Source of the DNA: Desulfoluna butyratoxydans
Lineage (GTDB): Bacteria > Desulfobacterota > Desulfobacteria > Desulfobacterales > Desulfolunaceae
Assembly: GCF_900699765.1 (NCBI RefSeq)
Contig: NZ_CAADHO010000013.1
Coordinates: 75,322-129,724 of the forward strand
Reading direction: 5' to 3'
Length of the DNA: 54,403 nucleotides
In this document: one piece after another, positions 42,059 to 51,027 of the stretch
How positions within the stretch are numbered: the first letter of the stretch is position 1
Layout of the letters: each line of letters begins with the position of its first letter
Made by a program: the position numbers and the translations under genes
The notes under the pieces: model-generated
Databases searched by the model: none
Told to the model about the DNA's origin: nothing
The model's input: the letters and a program-made list of their open reading frames with translations, nothing else

Positions 42059-42287
42059 AAGCAAACTCCTTGATAATGTAATTGTAAGAGTTTACGTCCC
42101 GTATAAAGTCGTAAGGGGCAGGGATGTTACATGTATCAGAATTCGTGGGAGACTTTGCTATCACTTTGGAAACATCTTTCCGGTACATTATTGCCCGGAT
42201 AAGTAGGCCTGTTTCCTTGAAACGTTGGGCGGCATAATCGCAATCATAAATGGCGTTTGACGCAGTTCCATTCGGGGGGGACTGCAA
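42042..42287 (-). CDS. Doubtful small frame overlapping the sulfatase start
   Basis: An 81-residue frame whose end overlaps the sulfatase start by 17 nt. It would begin at a TTG without a ribosome-binding site. The sequence (DCDYAAQRFKETGLLIRAI) looks protein-like, but I recognise no family. It may be a remnant of a gene that once preceded the sulfatase. Confidence 0.25.
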   Translation of the reverse strand: MQSPPNGTASNAIYDCDYAAQRFKETGLLIRAIMYRKDVSKVIAKSPTNSDTCNIPAPYDFIRDVNSYNYIIKEFAYVLPR

Positions 42288-42870
42288 TCGCCGTTTGATG
42301 TTGTTGAGGCTCGGCAGCGACAGTCCATTTATCCATCATTCCTGACCGCGGTTGAACGAAGGAAGTCGCCTTTGATTGCGTTGTCTGCATGGTAGTGAAT
42401 TGAAAGGAGGCTTTTGGGTTTGGTCTTACGCTGCAGAGGTTCCCATGTAGGGTAGGGCCGGGAAGATGGTTGGATGTATCACGCGAAAGGAATGGTGGAA
42501 CAATGTAAAACGGGAAATCTGCAAATATGTATCTAAAAATAAAGTATATATGAAAAGCCGTCAACCCTTTTTCTGCCACTGCATTGGGCGGCGTGAGCCG
42601 AGTTTAACAGGGAGCGCCGTTAAAATTTTACTGCGGCTTTGTGTCTTCTTTACATTTGGAAGAAATCGTCAAATTTTCGGAGTATTGACGGGCTTACAAT
42701 GTGTTTGAATAGTTGGGTGCAGAGATTTCTCATGCTTTGAGGAGCATGATATTCGAGGTTTATATCACTGTTAAGTGTGGTGGACTTTCAGTTACCGGCA
42801 GGCCTGGGTGTATATGGTGTCCAGGCCCACCGGGCTTGAAGGCCCACGGGGCATCTTCCATGAACTGTTA
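42288..42870. other. Intergenic region upstream of the sulfatase operon
   Basis: About 580 bp with no supported gene. Open frames on both strands lack start sites and recognisable patterns. The promoter of the sulfatase operon should lie here or in the adjacent small frame. Confidence 0.5.
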
Positions 42871-43350
42871 TCAGGCCTGTTGGCCCTGGTATGCAGCGAT
42901 ACCCGGCCAGTTGCCTCTGTCCGTAAAGTCATTCACCCCAATGGCGGACGCATCCGGGGAGCCTTTCATCACCTCTTCCAGCAACTGGGTGCACCATTTG
43001 AATGTTTCCATGGCTTCTCCAAGGCAGTTGTGGCGAAACACAGAGATGTGGGCAACGAGCCCATGGTCGGTACAGGTGATTTTCATTCCGTTTGCAAAGT
43101 CTGAAATGTCCTCTTTTTCAGCGTCGATGGACAGGAGGAACAACCCATCACCGATGGCAAAGGCGGCGACACTGTAAAACGCCTCATTTTTGCTGTTCAG
43201 GGCTTTCTTTAAGAGGCCTGTCGCCTGTTTTTCGTCTTTGTTCACCTTGATGCAGATGAAGTAGGGATCATCATAGTCATCCAGCCCGTCAATGTAGCTC
43301 TTGGCGTCCTCTGGAAGTGTGAGGGTGTCATATATATCGCTGCTTAACAT
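42871..43350 (-). CDS. Unrecognised acidic protein
   Basis: 159 residues, acidic, without signal peptide or membrane segment. AAGGA lies 6 nt before the ATG, which supports translation. The core alternates strands and helices (YFICIKVNKDEKQATGLLKKAL, FYSVAAFAIGDGLFLLSIDAEKE, ISVFRHNCLGEAMETFKWC). I cannot assign a family. It is followed after 120 bp, in its own direction, by nothing recognisable; the Tim44-like gene lies upstream. Confidence 0.6.
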   Translation of the reverse strand: MLSSDIYDTLTLPEDAKSYIDGLDDYDDPYFICIKVNKDEKQATGLLKKALNSKNEAFYSVAAFAIGDGLFLLSIDAEKEDISDFANGMKITCTDHGLVAHISVFRHNCLGEAMETFKWCTQLLEEVMKGSPDASAIGVNDFTDRGNWPGIAAYQGQQA

Positions 43351-43469
43351 GCGGTATCCTTTTATGCTGAGTGTTTCTGTCCGCTATCGTGTCAGGGGAT
43401 TTTTTTCTGCTTATGGCCCTGTCTCACGGTTTTTATTGGGGTTGGAGGGGGTATCCCCTTCTCAGTCGG

Positions 43470-44213
43470 TTATGCCAGCTCTTCGCTGAAGGAATGAAAC
43501 CCTTTCATGTCGGACATGGTGACCGTCTGATCGATCTCATCCAGCACCCAGCCTTCGGGGCCCCTGATGAATTTCCACAACTCGACAAACCCTTCCGAAG
43601 TTTCTTTTTTGCCCGAAATCAGCTCCCCGCTGGTGGTGTCGATGGTGTAGTCGACCATGCGGCCCTTGATATGGGCCCAGAACCTGTCCCGTGAATCGTC
43701 TTTGTAGTCTGCAACTTCGACGATTTTGGCCTCTTCAAGGTTGATCCCTTCGAGGATGTTCTGCCTGTTCTGGGAGATCATCATGTCGGTCTGTGTTTTG
43801 TGCTTCAGGTAGAGCCGTTCGCTGATGTAGTCCCGGGCTACCTCCTGATCGCGCTCCATCCACGCTTGTTGAACCTTGAAAAAGGCAACCTCCACCCGTG
43901 ATTTGATGTTGGACATGTCCCAGGAGGCATCATGGGCGGCGAGCTGCTCGATGAGGCCCTTACATTGCTTGTTTTTCTTGACAAGCATGGTGGTCGTGAT
44001 GCCGGAGTACATCATGAAAAATGGCGCCAAAAGAATGCCCCAGATGCTAAATCTTCCTCCACCACCGCCCCTGGAACTGCTGAACCCACCGAATCCGCCG
44101 CCACCTCCGGCCCGTGCCATGGCCTCCTCGGGAAAAACGCCCAAAAGGAACAGGGTTCCGCATACAATCAATGCCGCCAGGATATAGTGGTGTGTTTTTA
44201 TCTTAAAATTCAT
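43470..44213 (-). CDS. Tim44-like domain membrane protein
   Basis: 247 residues. An N-terminal membrane helix (YILAALIVCGTLFLLGVF) is followed by a Gly-rich segment (about residues 36-53) and a second helix (FSIWGILLAPFFMMYSG). The Tim44-like domain then covers roughly residues 100-235: VEVAFFKVQQAWMERDQEVARDYIS, HIKGRMVDYTIDTTSGELISG and FVELWKFIRGPEGWVLDEI. In bacteria this layout (helix, Gly-rich, helix, Tim44) is common, with unproven roles in envelope protein handling. It stands alone. Confidence 0.87.
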   Translation of the reverse strand: MNFKIKTHHYILAALIVCGTLFLLGVFPEEAMARAGGGGGFGGFSSSRGGGGGRFSIWGILLAPFFMMYSGITTTMLVKKNKQCKGLIEQLAAHDASWDMSNIKSRVEVAFFKVQQAWMERDQEVARDYISERLYLKHKTQTDMMISQNRQNILEGINLEEAKIVEVADYKDDSRDRFWAHIKGRMVDYTIDTTSGELISGKKETSEGFVELWKFIRGPEGWVLDEIDQTVTMSDMKGFHSFSEELA

Positions 44214-44517
44214 GGTGTCCTTGTGTTGATATGTTGTTGGCGTCAGCCCTCACAGCGACGCAAATAATCACCAATAGTCAATTCCAGCGCGACAATTGAG
44301 CACAATCAAGAGTAAAAAACAATGATAAAAATAACAAGGCAGACGCCTGGTTAGAAATGCAGGCAGGAGGTCTCAAGGAATGGCGGGCAGGGAAGGGGGG
44401 GGAACATGGCTCTGGCCAAGGGATAAGCCCGTGCCGGTGACCGTCAGGGAGGTGAGACCCTCTGGGGTTTTCCGTTGGCCAGATTTGGAAAAAAAATAAG
44501 AATAGGTCTTGATTTTC
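44214..44517. other. Intergenic region, nothing recognised
   Basis: About 300 bp between the Tim44-like gene and the first member of the paralogous pair. I see no gene, repeat or strong hairpin. Confidence 0.5.
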
Positions 44518-44925
44518 TCAGGTGGGGTTATTCAACAAGGAGCCCACAAGACCAATGAAGTACGTGATGAAAATAATGATTTTTGTCGGCTTTTTGAAGT
44601 GAGGGCTTTTCCACAGCCCATAGAGCCCAAGTGGAAAGAAAAAAATCAAAAGCAGAACCACTTTCCAGTCATGATCATACCAATTGGTGCCGCTGTCGAT
44701 GCTTTCTGGATGGGTCTCCGGGCCGTTTTCATGCTTTTCGGCTACCTCACGAGCCAGGCTTTCAATCTGCTCCCTTGGCATGTCAACCATGTCTTCCAAC
44801 ACATCAATGACACTGTCGATGGACTCTTTTCGCTCATTTTCCAGTTTCTGCTGCTGATCTGTTTGTCTCACTTTTTCAATGATCTCAGCGGTAATGTCCT
44901 GGGTGTTATCTTTGCTACCAAACAT
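44518..44925 (-). CDS. Membrane protein of a paralogous pair (N-terminal TQDITxEIIEKVR domain), member 1
   Basis: 135 residues from the start shared with its paralog at 46953-47450. The first 65 residues are soluble, charged and helical: TQDITAEIIEKVRQTDQQQK and IDSVIDVLEDMVDMPREQI. They are followed by two membrane helices (WKVVLLLIFFFPLGLYGLW and IIIFITYFIGLVGSLL). The paralog shares the N-terminal part closely but has a different membrane tail. The frame is open for 66 nt upstream, and the common start argues for ATG 44925, though no Shine-Dalgarno is clear. Family unknown; the TM tail carries the FPLGLYGLWKSPHF pattern seen in short superinfection- or stress-type membrane proteins. Confidence 0.65.
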   Translation of the reverse strand: MFGSKDNTQDITAEIIEKVRQTDQQQKLENERKESIDSVIDVLEDMVDMPREQIESLAREVAEKHENGPETHPESIDSGTNWYDHDWKVVLLLIFFFPLGLYGLWKSPHFKKPTKIIIFITYFIGLVGSLLNNPT

Positions 44926-45142
44926 AGTGAGGCTTGTCTTTCTGCTTTTTATGCACGTTGATCCTGATGACAATGTCCCTGAACGCATCACGTTAAAGGG
45001 TTGGCGAGCCTGCAGGCTACATGGACGCCATTGGATAGCCTGGATGGTTCCTTACCTTTTGATCTCTATAATTGCAAGTGAGTATTAGTGGCCGTAGGCA
45101 AGCGGGTCAGGCAAACCAAGTGCATCAGCGCCTGGTATCCTT

Positions 45143-45892
45143 TTAGCGGTCATCCTTTGTCCAGGAAGCAAGGGTGTTGCTGTAAAACATCTTGAGGACC
45201 TTGGGGGTGCCTCCAAGGGTTCTGCGCAGTTCATCAACAAACATGGCCGGGGCATACCCTTTCCGAAAGGTGGTGTTGTACCCGGTTTGAATCAGGTAAC
45301 CATCTTCGTGCCTGCCGATGATCTTGTATTTGTGCTCCACTGGCCACACTCCCTGGACCGTGAGGTACGCGGTTCCCTCGGGCTGGAGGCACCCCTCAAT
45401 GCATCGGTAGGCTTCGCCGCGATCTTCAGGAGGCAGGACATTGAGGACATAACTGGCGATGATGACATCGTACGTTCGTTTCAGAACCTCCCTGTCCGGG
45501 TAAAAGTTGGGATCATAGTCCGCCACGTCACGGGCTCCTGCAGCCAGCAGGTCCTTGCGGGCCATGCATTCCCGACCGGTTCCCAGGTGCAATACTGTGC
45601 GGCCTTTCACAAGGCCCTTGTCGCATAGGTATCGAAGGGGTTGGGATGATCGCCTGGAATGGTCGAGGGCCGTGAGCCTGGAAGCGGTGACCATGGGGGC
45701 GTGGGCATGGGAGGCCATGTTTGCAAGGTCTGCTGCCAGGGCCTTTTCTATGCGCTCAAGGGGGACGGACCAGTGGCCCGTTGCCGGTGAAAAGGTGCAT
45801 TGCCTGGCATGAGATGCATGCACCGTATAGGTACCATCCCGTCCAGGGATGATGTTCCATCCAGCCTTGAGCATCCGCTGTGACAGTTTCAT
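45143..45892 (-). CDS. SAM-dependent methyltransferase-like protein
   Basis: About 249 residues. The nucleotide-binding loop is VLHLGTGRECMARKDLLAAG, followed by ADYDPNFYPD and YDVIIASYVLNVLPPEDRGEAYRCI, then EGTAYLTVQG. The arrangement and the YVLNV segment recall the methyltransferases often found near DNA-phosphorothioation genes, but none of those genes is here. The N-terminal 80 residues contain a short beta domain with WNIIPGRDGTYTVHASH. The start is uncertain: ATG 45892 lacks a strong site, and a GTG at 45940 is the alternative. Confidence 0.75.
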   Translation of the reverse strand: MKLSQRMLKAGWNIIPGRDGTYTVHASHARQCTFSPATGHWSVPLERIEKALAADLANMASHAHAPMVTASRLTALDHSRRSSQPLRYLCDKGLVKGRTVLHLGTGRECMARKDLLAAGARDVADYDPNFYPDREVLKRTYDVIIASYVLNVLPPEDRGEAYRCIEGCLQPEGTAYLTVQGVWPVEHKYKIIGRHEDGYLIQTGYNTTFRKGYAPAMFVDELRRTLGGTPKVLKMFYSNTLASWTKDDR

Positions 45893-46003
45893 GGGTGGTG
45901 GCTGATCCTTTCCGGGCCATGTGCCAGCCCGTTGCTCCACCTCTTTACCACAGCATCTCGTGCAATAAAACCGTATGGGGACAGGCTCTATTAGCTCTTT
46001 ACC

Positions 46004-46846
46004 TTAGCTGCCTTGGCAGTCAAACAAAGCGTTCAGAGCCGCAGGCACGTTGGAGTACATGATTTTCTTCGAAAAGTGAAATGGCTTCACGTCAATTTTC
46101 GCTTCTTCGAACATGTTTATGGATCCGGCAGGGACATATCCCTGGCCATTGAATTTAAACACCCGCATGGTGGGATTCAACGTGATATACGCGTCATAGG
46201 ATACCTCTGAACGATACTGTGTGTCCAAGGCAAGGATTTCATTACCGCTGTCTGCGTCGATGTCTCCATAAAACAGATACGTTATGCCTGATGAAAAGAA
46301 TTTAAATCCCTCCTTGGAGAAGGGACTTGAGCCAGGCAATGACAGAACGGGCTGAAAGGATAAGTCCGGCAGAATCGACACAAACAGGTCTGAGGATGAG
46401 CTCAGGTGGCCGGACCCTGCCAGCACAGACCACAGGTTGACATGGATCCCCTTTTTGCCCCCCGGTATCTCAAATGATTCTATGACGCCGTCCATCTCGG
46501 AAAAGTGGCCGGGATATTCGGTATACGATGTCAGACGATCGGTGATGTCCATGGAAGACAGAACCGCAGGCGAGTCCCCGGATATGTTTACGGTGGACAG
46601 GTAGACGGTATGGCCCTTGTCTTCAGGATGGGGGCCGGTCTGGGTTGCCGCATACAGTACGACCACCACATCTTCAGATACCTGGCTTTTTGCGTATATC
46701 TGAACCCTTCGATCCATTTTCTTGGCATCTGCCTGGGCGATGTCACTGGAGGGCATGTTGAGTAACAGGAACGTCTCAAGGTCCGGTTCAGCAAAAACGG
46801 TGTGAACGTTCAAGACAAAGATCAGAGTGAGAATGAGTCGTTTCAT
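46004..46846 (-). CDS. Unrecognised secreted protein
   Basis: 280 residues with a clear signal peptide (MKRLILTLIFVLNVHTVFA). The mature part is beta-rich. It contains GDIDADSGNEILAL, a calcium-binding-like Asp loop of the kind seen in FG-GAP/VCBS repeats, and ends with a Cys (NALFDCQGS). GGAAAGG lies 5 nt before ATG 46846; a longer frame upstream has no such site. No family recognised. It lies between a methyltransferase gene and the second paralog of the TQDIT pair. Confidence 0.7.
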   Translation of the reverse strand: MKRLILTLIFVLNVHTVFAEPDLETFLLLNMPSSDIAQADAKKMDRRVQIYAKSQVSEDVVVVLYAATQTGPHPEDKGHTVYLSTVNISGDSPAVLSSMDITDRLTSYTEYPGHFSEMDGVIESFEIPGGKKGIHVNLWSVLAGSGHLSSSSDLFVSILPDLSFQPVLSLPGSSPFSKEGFKFFSSGITYLFYGDIDADSGNEILALDTQYRSEVSYDAYITLNPTMRVFKFNGQGYVPAGSINMFEEAKIDVKPFHFSKKIMYSNVPAALNALFDCQGS

Positions 46847-46952
46847 TATGCCTTTCCCTGAGAGATAAGCTTCATTCCCAAATAAAATATGTGAAAGCCT
46901 TGCCGATTTTGTACCTTTAATCGCTATACTTAAGGGGTATTGCCGTTTTAAT

Positions 46953-47450
46953 CTAATTCGAAGGTATTGTGAGGATAAGATGAATGAAGGCAAAGAGTAT
47001 CCACCAAACGATATAAACTCCCTTCGTAAATTTTTTTTTACCTCGTCGAATGATTGCGACGGGTACCCCTATGAGGCACAAAGGAAATAGAATTACCACT
47101 ATCCAAAGAGCAATGAAATCTCCTACTGCAAAATTGACGCTCTCACGGGCTGTTGATAAACAATAAAGTGAGGGGAAAATGATAAGGGTCATTGCAATTA
47201 GATTTTTTCTAATCCCCTTTTTGCTGCTGATGTCATTTTTTAGGGCTTCCCGTTTTCGCTGTTCTATTACATCAAGAGCAAGATCCTCAATTTGATCTCT
47301 TGGTATATCAACCATGTCTTCCAGTACATCGATTACACTGTCGATGGTCTCCTGCGATTCGTTTTTTGCTTTTTGTTGCCGGTCTAAGTTCCTTACTTTT
47401 TCTATTATTTCTTCGGTTATGTCCTGGGTCTCTTTTTTGTTGGCAAACAT
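46953..47450 (-). CDS. Membrane protein of a paralogous pair, member 2
   Basis: 165 residues from ATG 47450, with GAGGA about 11 nt upstream. The N-terminal part (TQDITEEIIEKVRNLDRQQK, IDSVIDVLEDMVDIPRDQI) is highly similar to member 1 at 44518-44925. The C-terminal part has three or four hydrophobic segments (NLIAMTLIIFPSLYCL, IALWIVVILFPLCLIGVPVAII, GVYIVWWILFAFIHLILTI) unrelated to the tail of member 1. The pair therefore shares an interaction or sensing domain on different membrane anchors. The function is not known. Confidence 0.65.
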   Translation of the reverse strand: MFANKKETQDITEEIIEKVRNLDRQQKAKNESQETIDSVIDVLEDMVDIPRDQIEDLALDVIEQRKREALKNDISSKKGIRKNLIAMTLIIFPSLYCLSTARESVNFAVGDFIALWIVVILFPLCLIGVPVAIIRRGKKKFTKGVYIVWWILFAFIHLILTIPSN

Positions 47451-47997
47451 AATTGAAACAGAATCCTCTTCGTGTACAGAAAAATTGATGGCTTGATTGT
47501 TATTGTCGGGATGTTGCATTGCAGGGACCCAGAGATAAGACCCTGATACAGATTTATGCCTTTTTTACTCAATTGTCATGTATTTCTTAGCTAAAATAGC
47601 TACATTATACGTTTCAAATGAATCAAGGTTGAAAATACTATCGATCCTCTCATGTTCATGTTTACAACTGCCTCGACATCAACTGGTCCGGCATATGGTC
47701 TCACTGACCTGTTTATTACATGTGTTACTACTCATACCCTTCGTATAATGGTTTTTCAATTTAAAAAACTGCCTAAGCCCTGGGAAGGAACTTTAGACAG
47801 CTTGCGGGGTACGAGTCGCGGTGCGGTCTGTTTTAATGAAACCGATTGCCAGATTGCCACTCATGAATGATGGCATATGGTGCTACTGCTCTAAAATAAC
47901 GGTGAAAGTATCTCGCTTGTGGGGACGGTTTGCATGGGGGACGAAATGCGTGACATGACCTATCGTGATCATCGATGATTTCAATAGGTGGGTGACG
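47451..47997. other. AT-rich gap, possible gene fragments
   Basis: About 550 bp. The plus frame near 47750-47850 reads QFKKLPKPWEGTLDS, which vaguely recalls the start of type-B carboxylesterases, but it is too short to call. Otherwise nothing recognisable. Base composition falls markedly here compared with the left part of the window. Confidence 0.35.
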
Positions 47998-48225
47998 TTA
48001 TGTAGCGTCTTGAAGACGCCAAATGAAATGCGAAATGGTTCTATTCTCAATATTTGATGGAACTTCTTTGATGTAAGTAGCTCCAATTTTCTTATAGAAA
48101 TTTCTTGAATTGGGATCAGCAAGAATTTGGATCTGTTCCCACTTGTGTGTTGCGGATTGATTTGAAAGATGAGCTTCCGTAGCCCATACCAATGTATTCA
48201 GGTCTAATAAAAATATGATCCAGCC
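47998..48225 (-). pseudogene. GNAT acetyltransferase, 3' part (split by the IS element)
   Basis: C-terminal half of a GNAT protein. The segment starts LDHIFIRPEYIGMGYGS, the acetyl-CoA loop region, in the frame that continues from the 5' part at 49625-49883. A frameshift near 48165-48180 then moves the reading to ILADPNSRNFYKKIGATYIK and ISHFIWRL, the usual GNAT C-terminus. So the gene carries two lesions: the insertion and the frameshift. Confidence 0.85.
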
Positions 48226-49624
48226 CACTACTGTCCAAAATAGCCTCCCAAAGGGTGATTTTCTTCGAGAGGCCCCTGTGGTTACTGGATGTTGTTCAAT
48301 TCTTAAAAAACAGGCCCCATTTTCTGGCTGCTGTCCAACTCACGTAAATGGGAGCATTAACTGTACTGACATAGGCTCAAGTGGCAGCACATCATATGGC
48401 TGATCTATCCAGGCCCACAAATCCCTGTGTGTAAACAGGTTCCACCTCAAAAAGGCAACCAGATTTGACAGTGACCAGCCAAACTTTGATTTTGCCTGAA
48501 GGAACTTGGTGATCAACATAGCGATAAGTGCTGTCCAAATCTGTATCATCAGGGCATTTTCTGAGGTTCCAACGAATGTTTTGATCCGCAGATTCTGCTT
48601 AATCGCCTTATAGAACAGCTCAATTTGCCATCGGTCCTTATAAATGGCTGCAATAGTCGTCGCCCCAAAGGTCATATGATTGGTCAGCAGCTCAATGTAC
48701 CTGTCATTGTCCTTATCGAAGACGACAATTTTTCGAAGCCGGTGTGGACATTTTTCATCAGACTTCTTATCTGTTAACTCAATATCTTCGTCACTGATAA
48801 TATTTCGCTTTTTTGGAACCGCCCTTGTTTCAACGACTCGATATGCGGCATTGCTTTTCGTTCTTGTTACAAAATGGACATGCTCCTCAGTCCATCGACA
48901 AAACAGCTTGTAATCGTTGTAGGCTCGGTCCATTGCCACTATTGACTCTGGAGCGATATTCAAATTTCTCGCTACGGTGACATCATGCGTGCCACCTGTT
49001 GTGATATGTACAAAACTTGGCAGGTAGCCATCATGGTCTAAAAGGAGATGCAGCTTAACTGCACCTTTTGTTCTTCGAAATTTTGCCCATGGAAACAGCC
49101 TCAGGCAAAGGGAAATCGTTGAACTGTCAAGCGACAATAATTTGTTCTTAAATCGAAACTTATGCCTGGTCGGTGCAAGATCCTGACATTTGCCAAGGGT
49201 TTCATAAAAGAGACTTCTATACATCTCCCAGGGCCGTTTCTGGTTTGCATATGACAGTGTCGACTTGCTTGGGGATTGTTTCATTCCAAGGTGCCTCAAC
49301 TTGCCATTGGCTGAGGCTAAACCACCAGATATTTCTCGGAGGCTTTTTGCTTGAGCTATTTGGCAAAAAAGCATGGAAACAAAATGGTCTCAGCATTTAA
49401 AGCCTTTTGCGTTTCTTTCTGCGTCGTGGTTTGAGACTAAGCGGGCAAATTGGTTACGATCAAAAAAACCTACGATTTGACTGAAAAGGCTGGCATGACG
49501 TACCATTGATATGCTCCTTGTTTGGCGAGGTCTTTGTTGACAAACTTAACCATGCCTTATAAGGACCTTCTTTTCAAATTCTCACCGGTTTACTTCCGGT
49601 TAAATCCTATCTTGGACAACAGTG
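48226..49624 (-). mobile_element. IS4-family insertion sequence, 1399 bp
   Basis: The ends CACTACTGTCCAAAATAG (48226-48243) and, on the other strand, CACTGTTGTCCAAGATAG (49624-49607) are inverted repeats with 3 mismatches in 18. The flanks GATCCAGCC (48217-48225) and GATCCAGCC (49625-49633) are a perfect 9-bp target duplication. Removing the element and one duplication restores the GNAT reading frame across the junction (Trp-Leu-Asp-His-Ile). One transposase gene fills it. Confidence 0.95.
48340..49506 (-). pseudogene. IS4-family transposase interrupted by TGA at codon 39
   Basis: Translation from ATG 49506 gives MVRHASLFSQIVGFFDRN, the usual start of this transposase family. A TGA follows at codon 39 (49392-49390), where the family has Trp in GFxxWDxFVSMLFCQ. 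The frame then runs to the end without another stop. The DDE residues are present: LLSLDSSTI, IVAMDRAYNDY and YKDRWQIELFYKAIKQNL with its Glu. An internal ATG at codon 45 (49374) could still give a protein lacking the first 44 residues. Read-through or restart is possible; otherwise the element is inactive. Confidence 0.9.
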
Positions 49625-49883
49625 GATCCAGCCATGTTCCAGGTAGCATGGTGAACTCTGAAAGAGTGGTTTTAGTCTGAAGGTTGATAACAGAATAGAA
49701 TCCCCTGATACCAGAGTCTTCAATAATGAAGACATGATTTTTTTGTATATACTCAGGTGTAATCGTTAGCTCTGTGTTCCATATGTCAAAATAGTGATCG
49801 GGATAATTCCAGTGTCTTTTCGAGCCAAATGAAACTTCGGTTAATTCATTCGAATCGTCTGGGGTTGCTTTTCTTATAGCCAT
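49625..49883 (-). pseudogene. GNAT acetyltransferase, 5' part
   Basis: N-terminal half: MAIRKATPDDSNELTEVSF, then HWNYPDHYFDIW, ELTITPEYIQKN and IRGFYSVINL up to GTWLD, where the IS element begins. Its ATG at 49883 has no strong ribosome-binding site. Without the insertion it would join the part at 47998-48225 to give a GNAT protein of normal size, about 160 residues. Confidence 0.9.
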
Positions 49884-50000
49884 GGGAAGAGCACACTTTG
49901 TGCGTCCAACTTGGGCGTGATCCCTTGAGAATAAGGGCTGCTTCTTGCGTTTTGACATTGAACACTCTGAGACAGTTGATTGGACTCTATTGGTGAAATT

Positions 50001-50357
50001 TTAATTTATTTTTTCAAAGAGTAATGGGATTCCACCCTCTTTTGTTAATATAATCGATCCATTGTCCTGGATCTGGCAGACAATTTTTGCGTCGTCTGAT
50101 TTGAATATTACTATATTTGCCTCTTCGTTAACGATCGACAGCTTGTGAGAAAAGGATTGGCCTAATCCAACACCAGAGTATATTCCCTTATCAAAATCAA
50201 ACTTGACAGTCATTAAATCGTTTTTCCAATTACCATTCAGTTGGTCGTGGATAGCTGGTGGTTTACTATCGCAGCCTACTACTAATGTTGTAATGAACAT
50301 AATTAAGCAAATGAATTTTACAACACTATGATTCGTCGATGAATTTAATCTTGCCAT
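50001..50357 (-). CDS. Small unrecognised lipoprotein
   Basis: 118 residues. A lipoprotein signal ends LVVGC (lipobox) after FICLIMFITT. The mature part of about 85 residues is beta-rich, with NGNWKNDLMTVKFDF and IVIFKSDDAKIVCQI, a pattern like small lipocalin-type or DUF domains that report lipid or inhibitor binding; no family can be named. AAGGTAG precedes the ATG. It lies in the AT-rich accessory part, alone. Confidence 0.65.
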   Translation of the reverse strand: MARLNSSTNHSVVKFICLIMFITTLVVGCDSKPPAIHDQLNGNWKNDLMTVKFDFDKGIYSGVGLGQSFSHKLSIVNEEANIVIFKSDDAKIVCQIQDNGSIILTKEGGIPLLFEKIN

Positions 50358-50987
50358 GATCTACCTTTTAATGGTTTTTTGAGTTGAGCCTCAGGGCTGT
50401 GCATTAAATAGAGTCCAATCAAATGTCTTGGGCGTTTTGTCATGTATCACCAAAATATGAAGCATGACATTTTACTTTTATAGACTTAAGAGTCTTTACG
50501 CGGATAATATTAAATTTTCAATATAGAAATATTTGTTTAGACCTACGAGAGAACTTTGATTAATGCTATAGGAATTGTCTCAAGAAAAATGCTACAATTG
50601 CTATATTAATAAAATTTGATTTGAATTTCATTGTTTTCGATAGGTCATTTTACATGAGATATTCAGAGGTAGTGTTGTGAGAAATCGCTCGGGAGAAGAG
50701 TTTTTTGCCTCATACTCTTTTGTGTAAAATGTGCGGAACCAGTATAGGATAGCCAATCAATTTGACGACGCTTTTTAAAGTTTTATTCTTGTGTGCTTCT
50801 GACAAAATTCAGAATTTGGGTTCCTATGGGGGGGGATATTATTGGAAAACCATGACACCAAATCTCCTCCATACCGGATATGCAAATCGGTTAATAGCGA
50901 TATGGAAAAAGAATATGGATAATTTCATTTTGTCGAATATGTAGGTTTTTTTCCCCTCGATTTGTCATTGCTTAGATCAGGCGGCCC
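50358..50987. other. AT-rich non-coding region
   Basis: About 630 bp, very AT-rich in 50450-50660. I see no gene or clear repeat. The few short frames lack start sites. Confidence 0.55.
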
Positions 50988-51015
50988 AGGGGCGTGCAGT
51001 TTTTTGCACGCCCCT
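50988..51015. terminator. 11-bp stem-loop, probable terminator
   Basis: AGGGGCGTGCA (50988-50998) pairs perfectly with TGCACGCCCCT (51005-51015) around a 6-nt loop. It begins 12 bp past the stop of the leftward gene at 51028-51498. There is no T-run after it on the minus strand. Confidence 0.65.
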
Positions 51016-51027
51016 TGATCAGTATTG

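Noticed and set aside
47652..47870. Plus-strand frame with QFKKLPKPWEGTLDS, similar in style to a type-B carboxylesterase
   Set aside because: Only about 30 residues are suggestive, there is no catalytic region and no upstream or downstream continuation; at most a tiny relic.
49390..49392. TGA in the transposase as a selenocysteine codon
   Set aside because: The family has Trp here and there is no selenoprotein context; a plain nonsense change is simpler.
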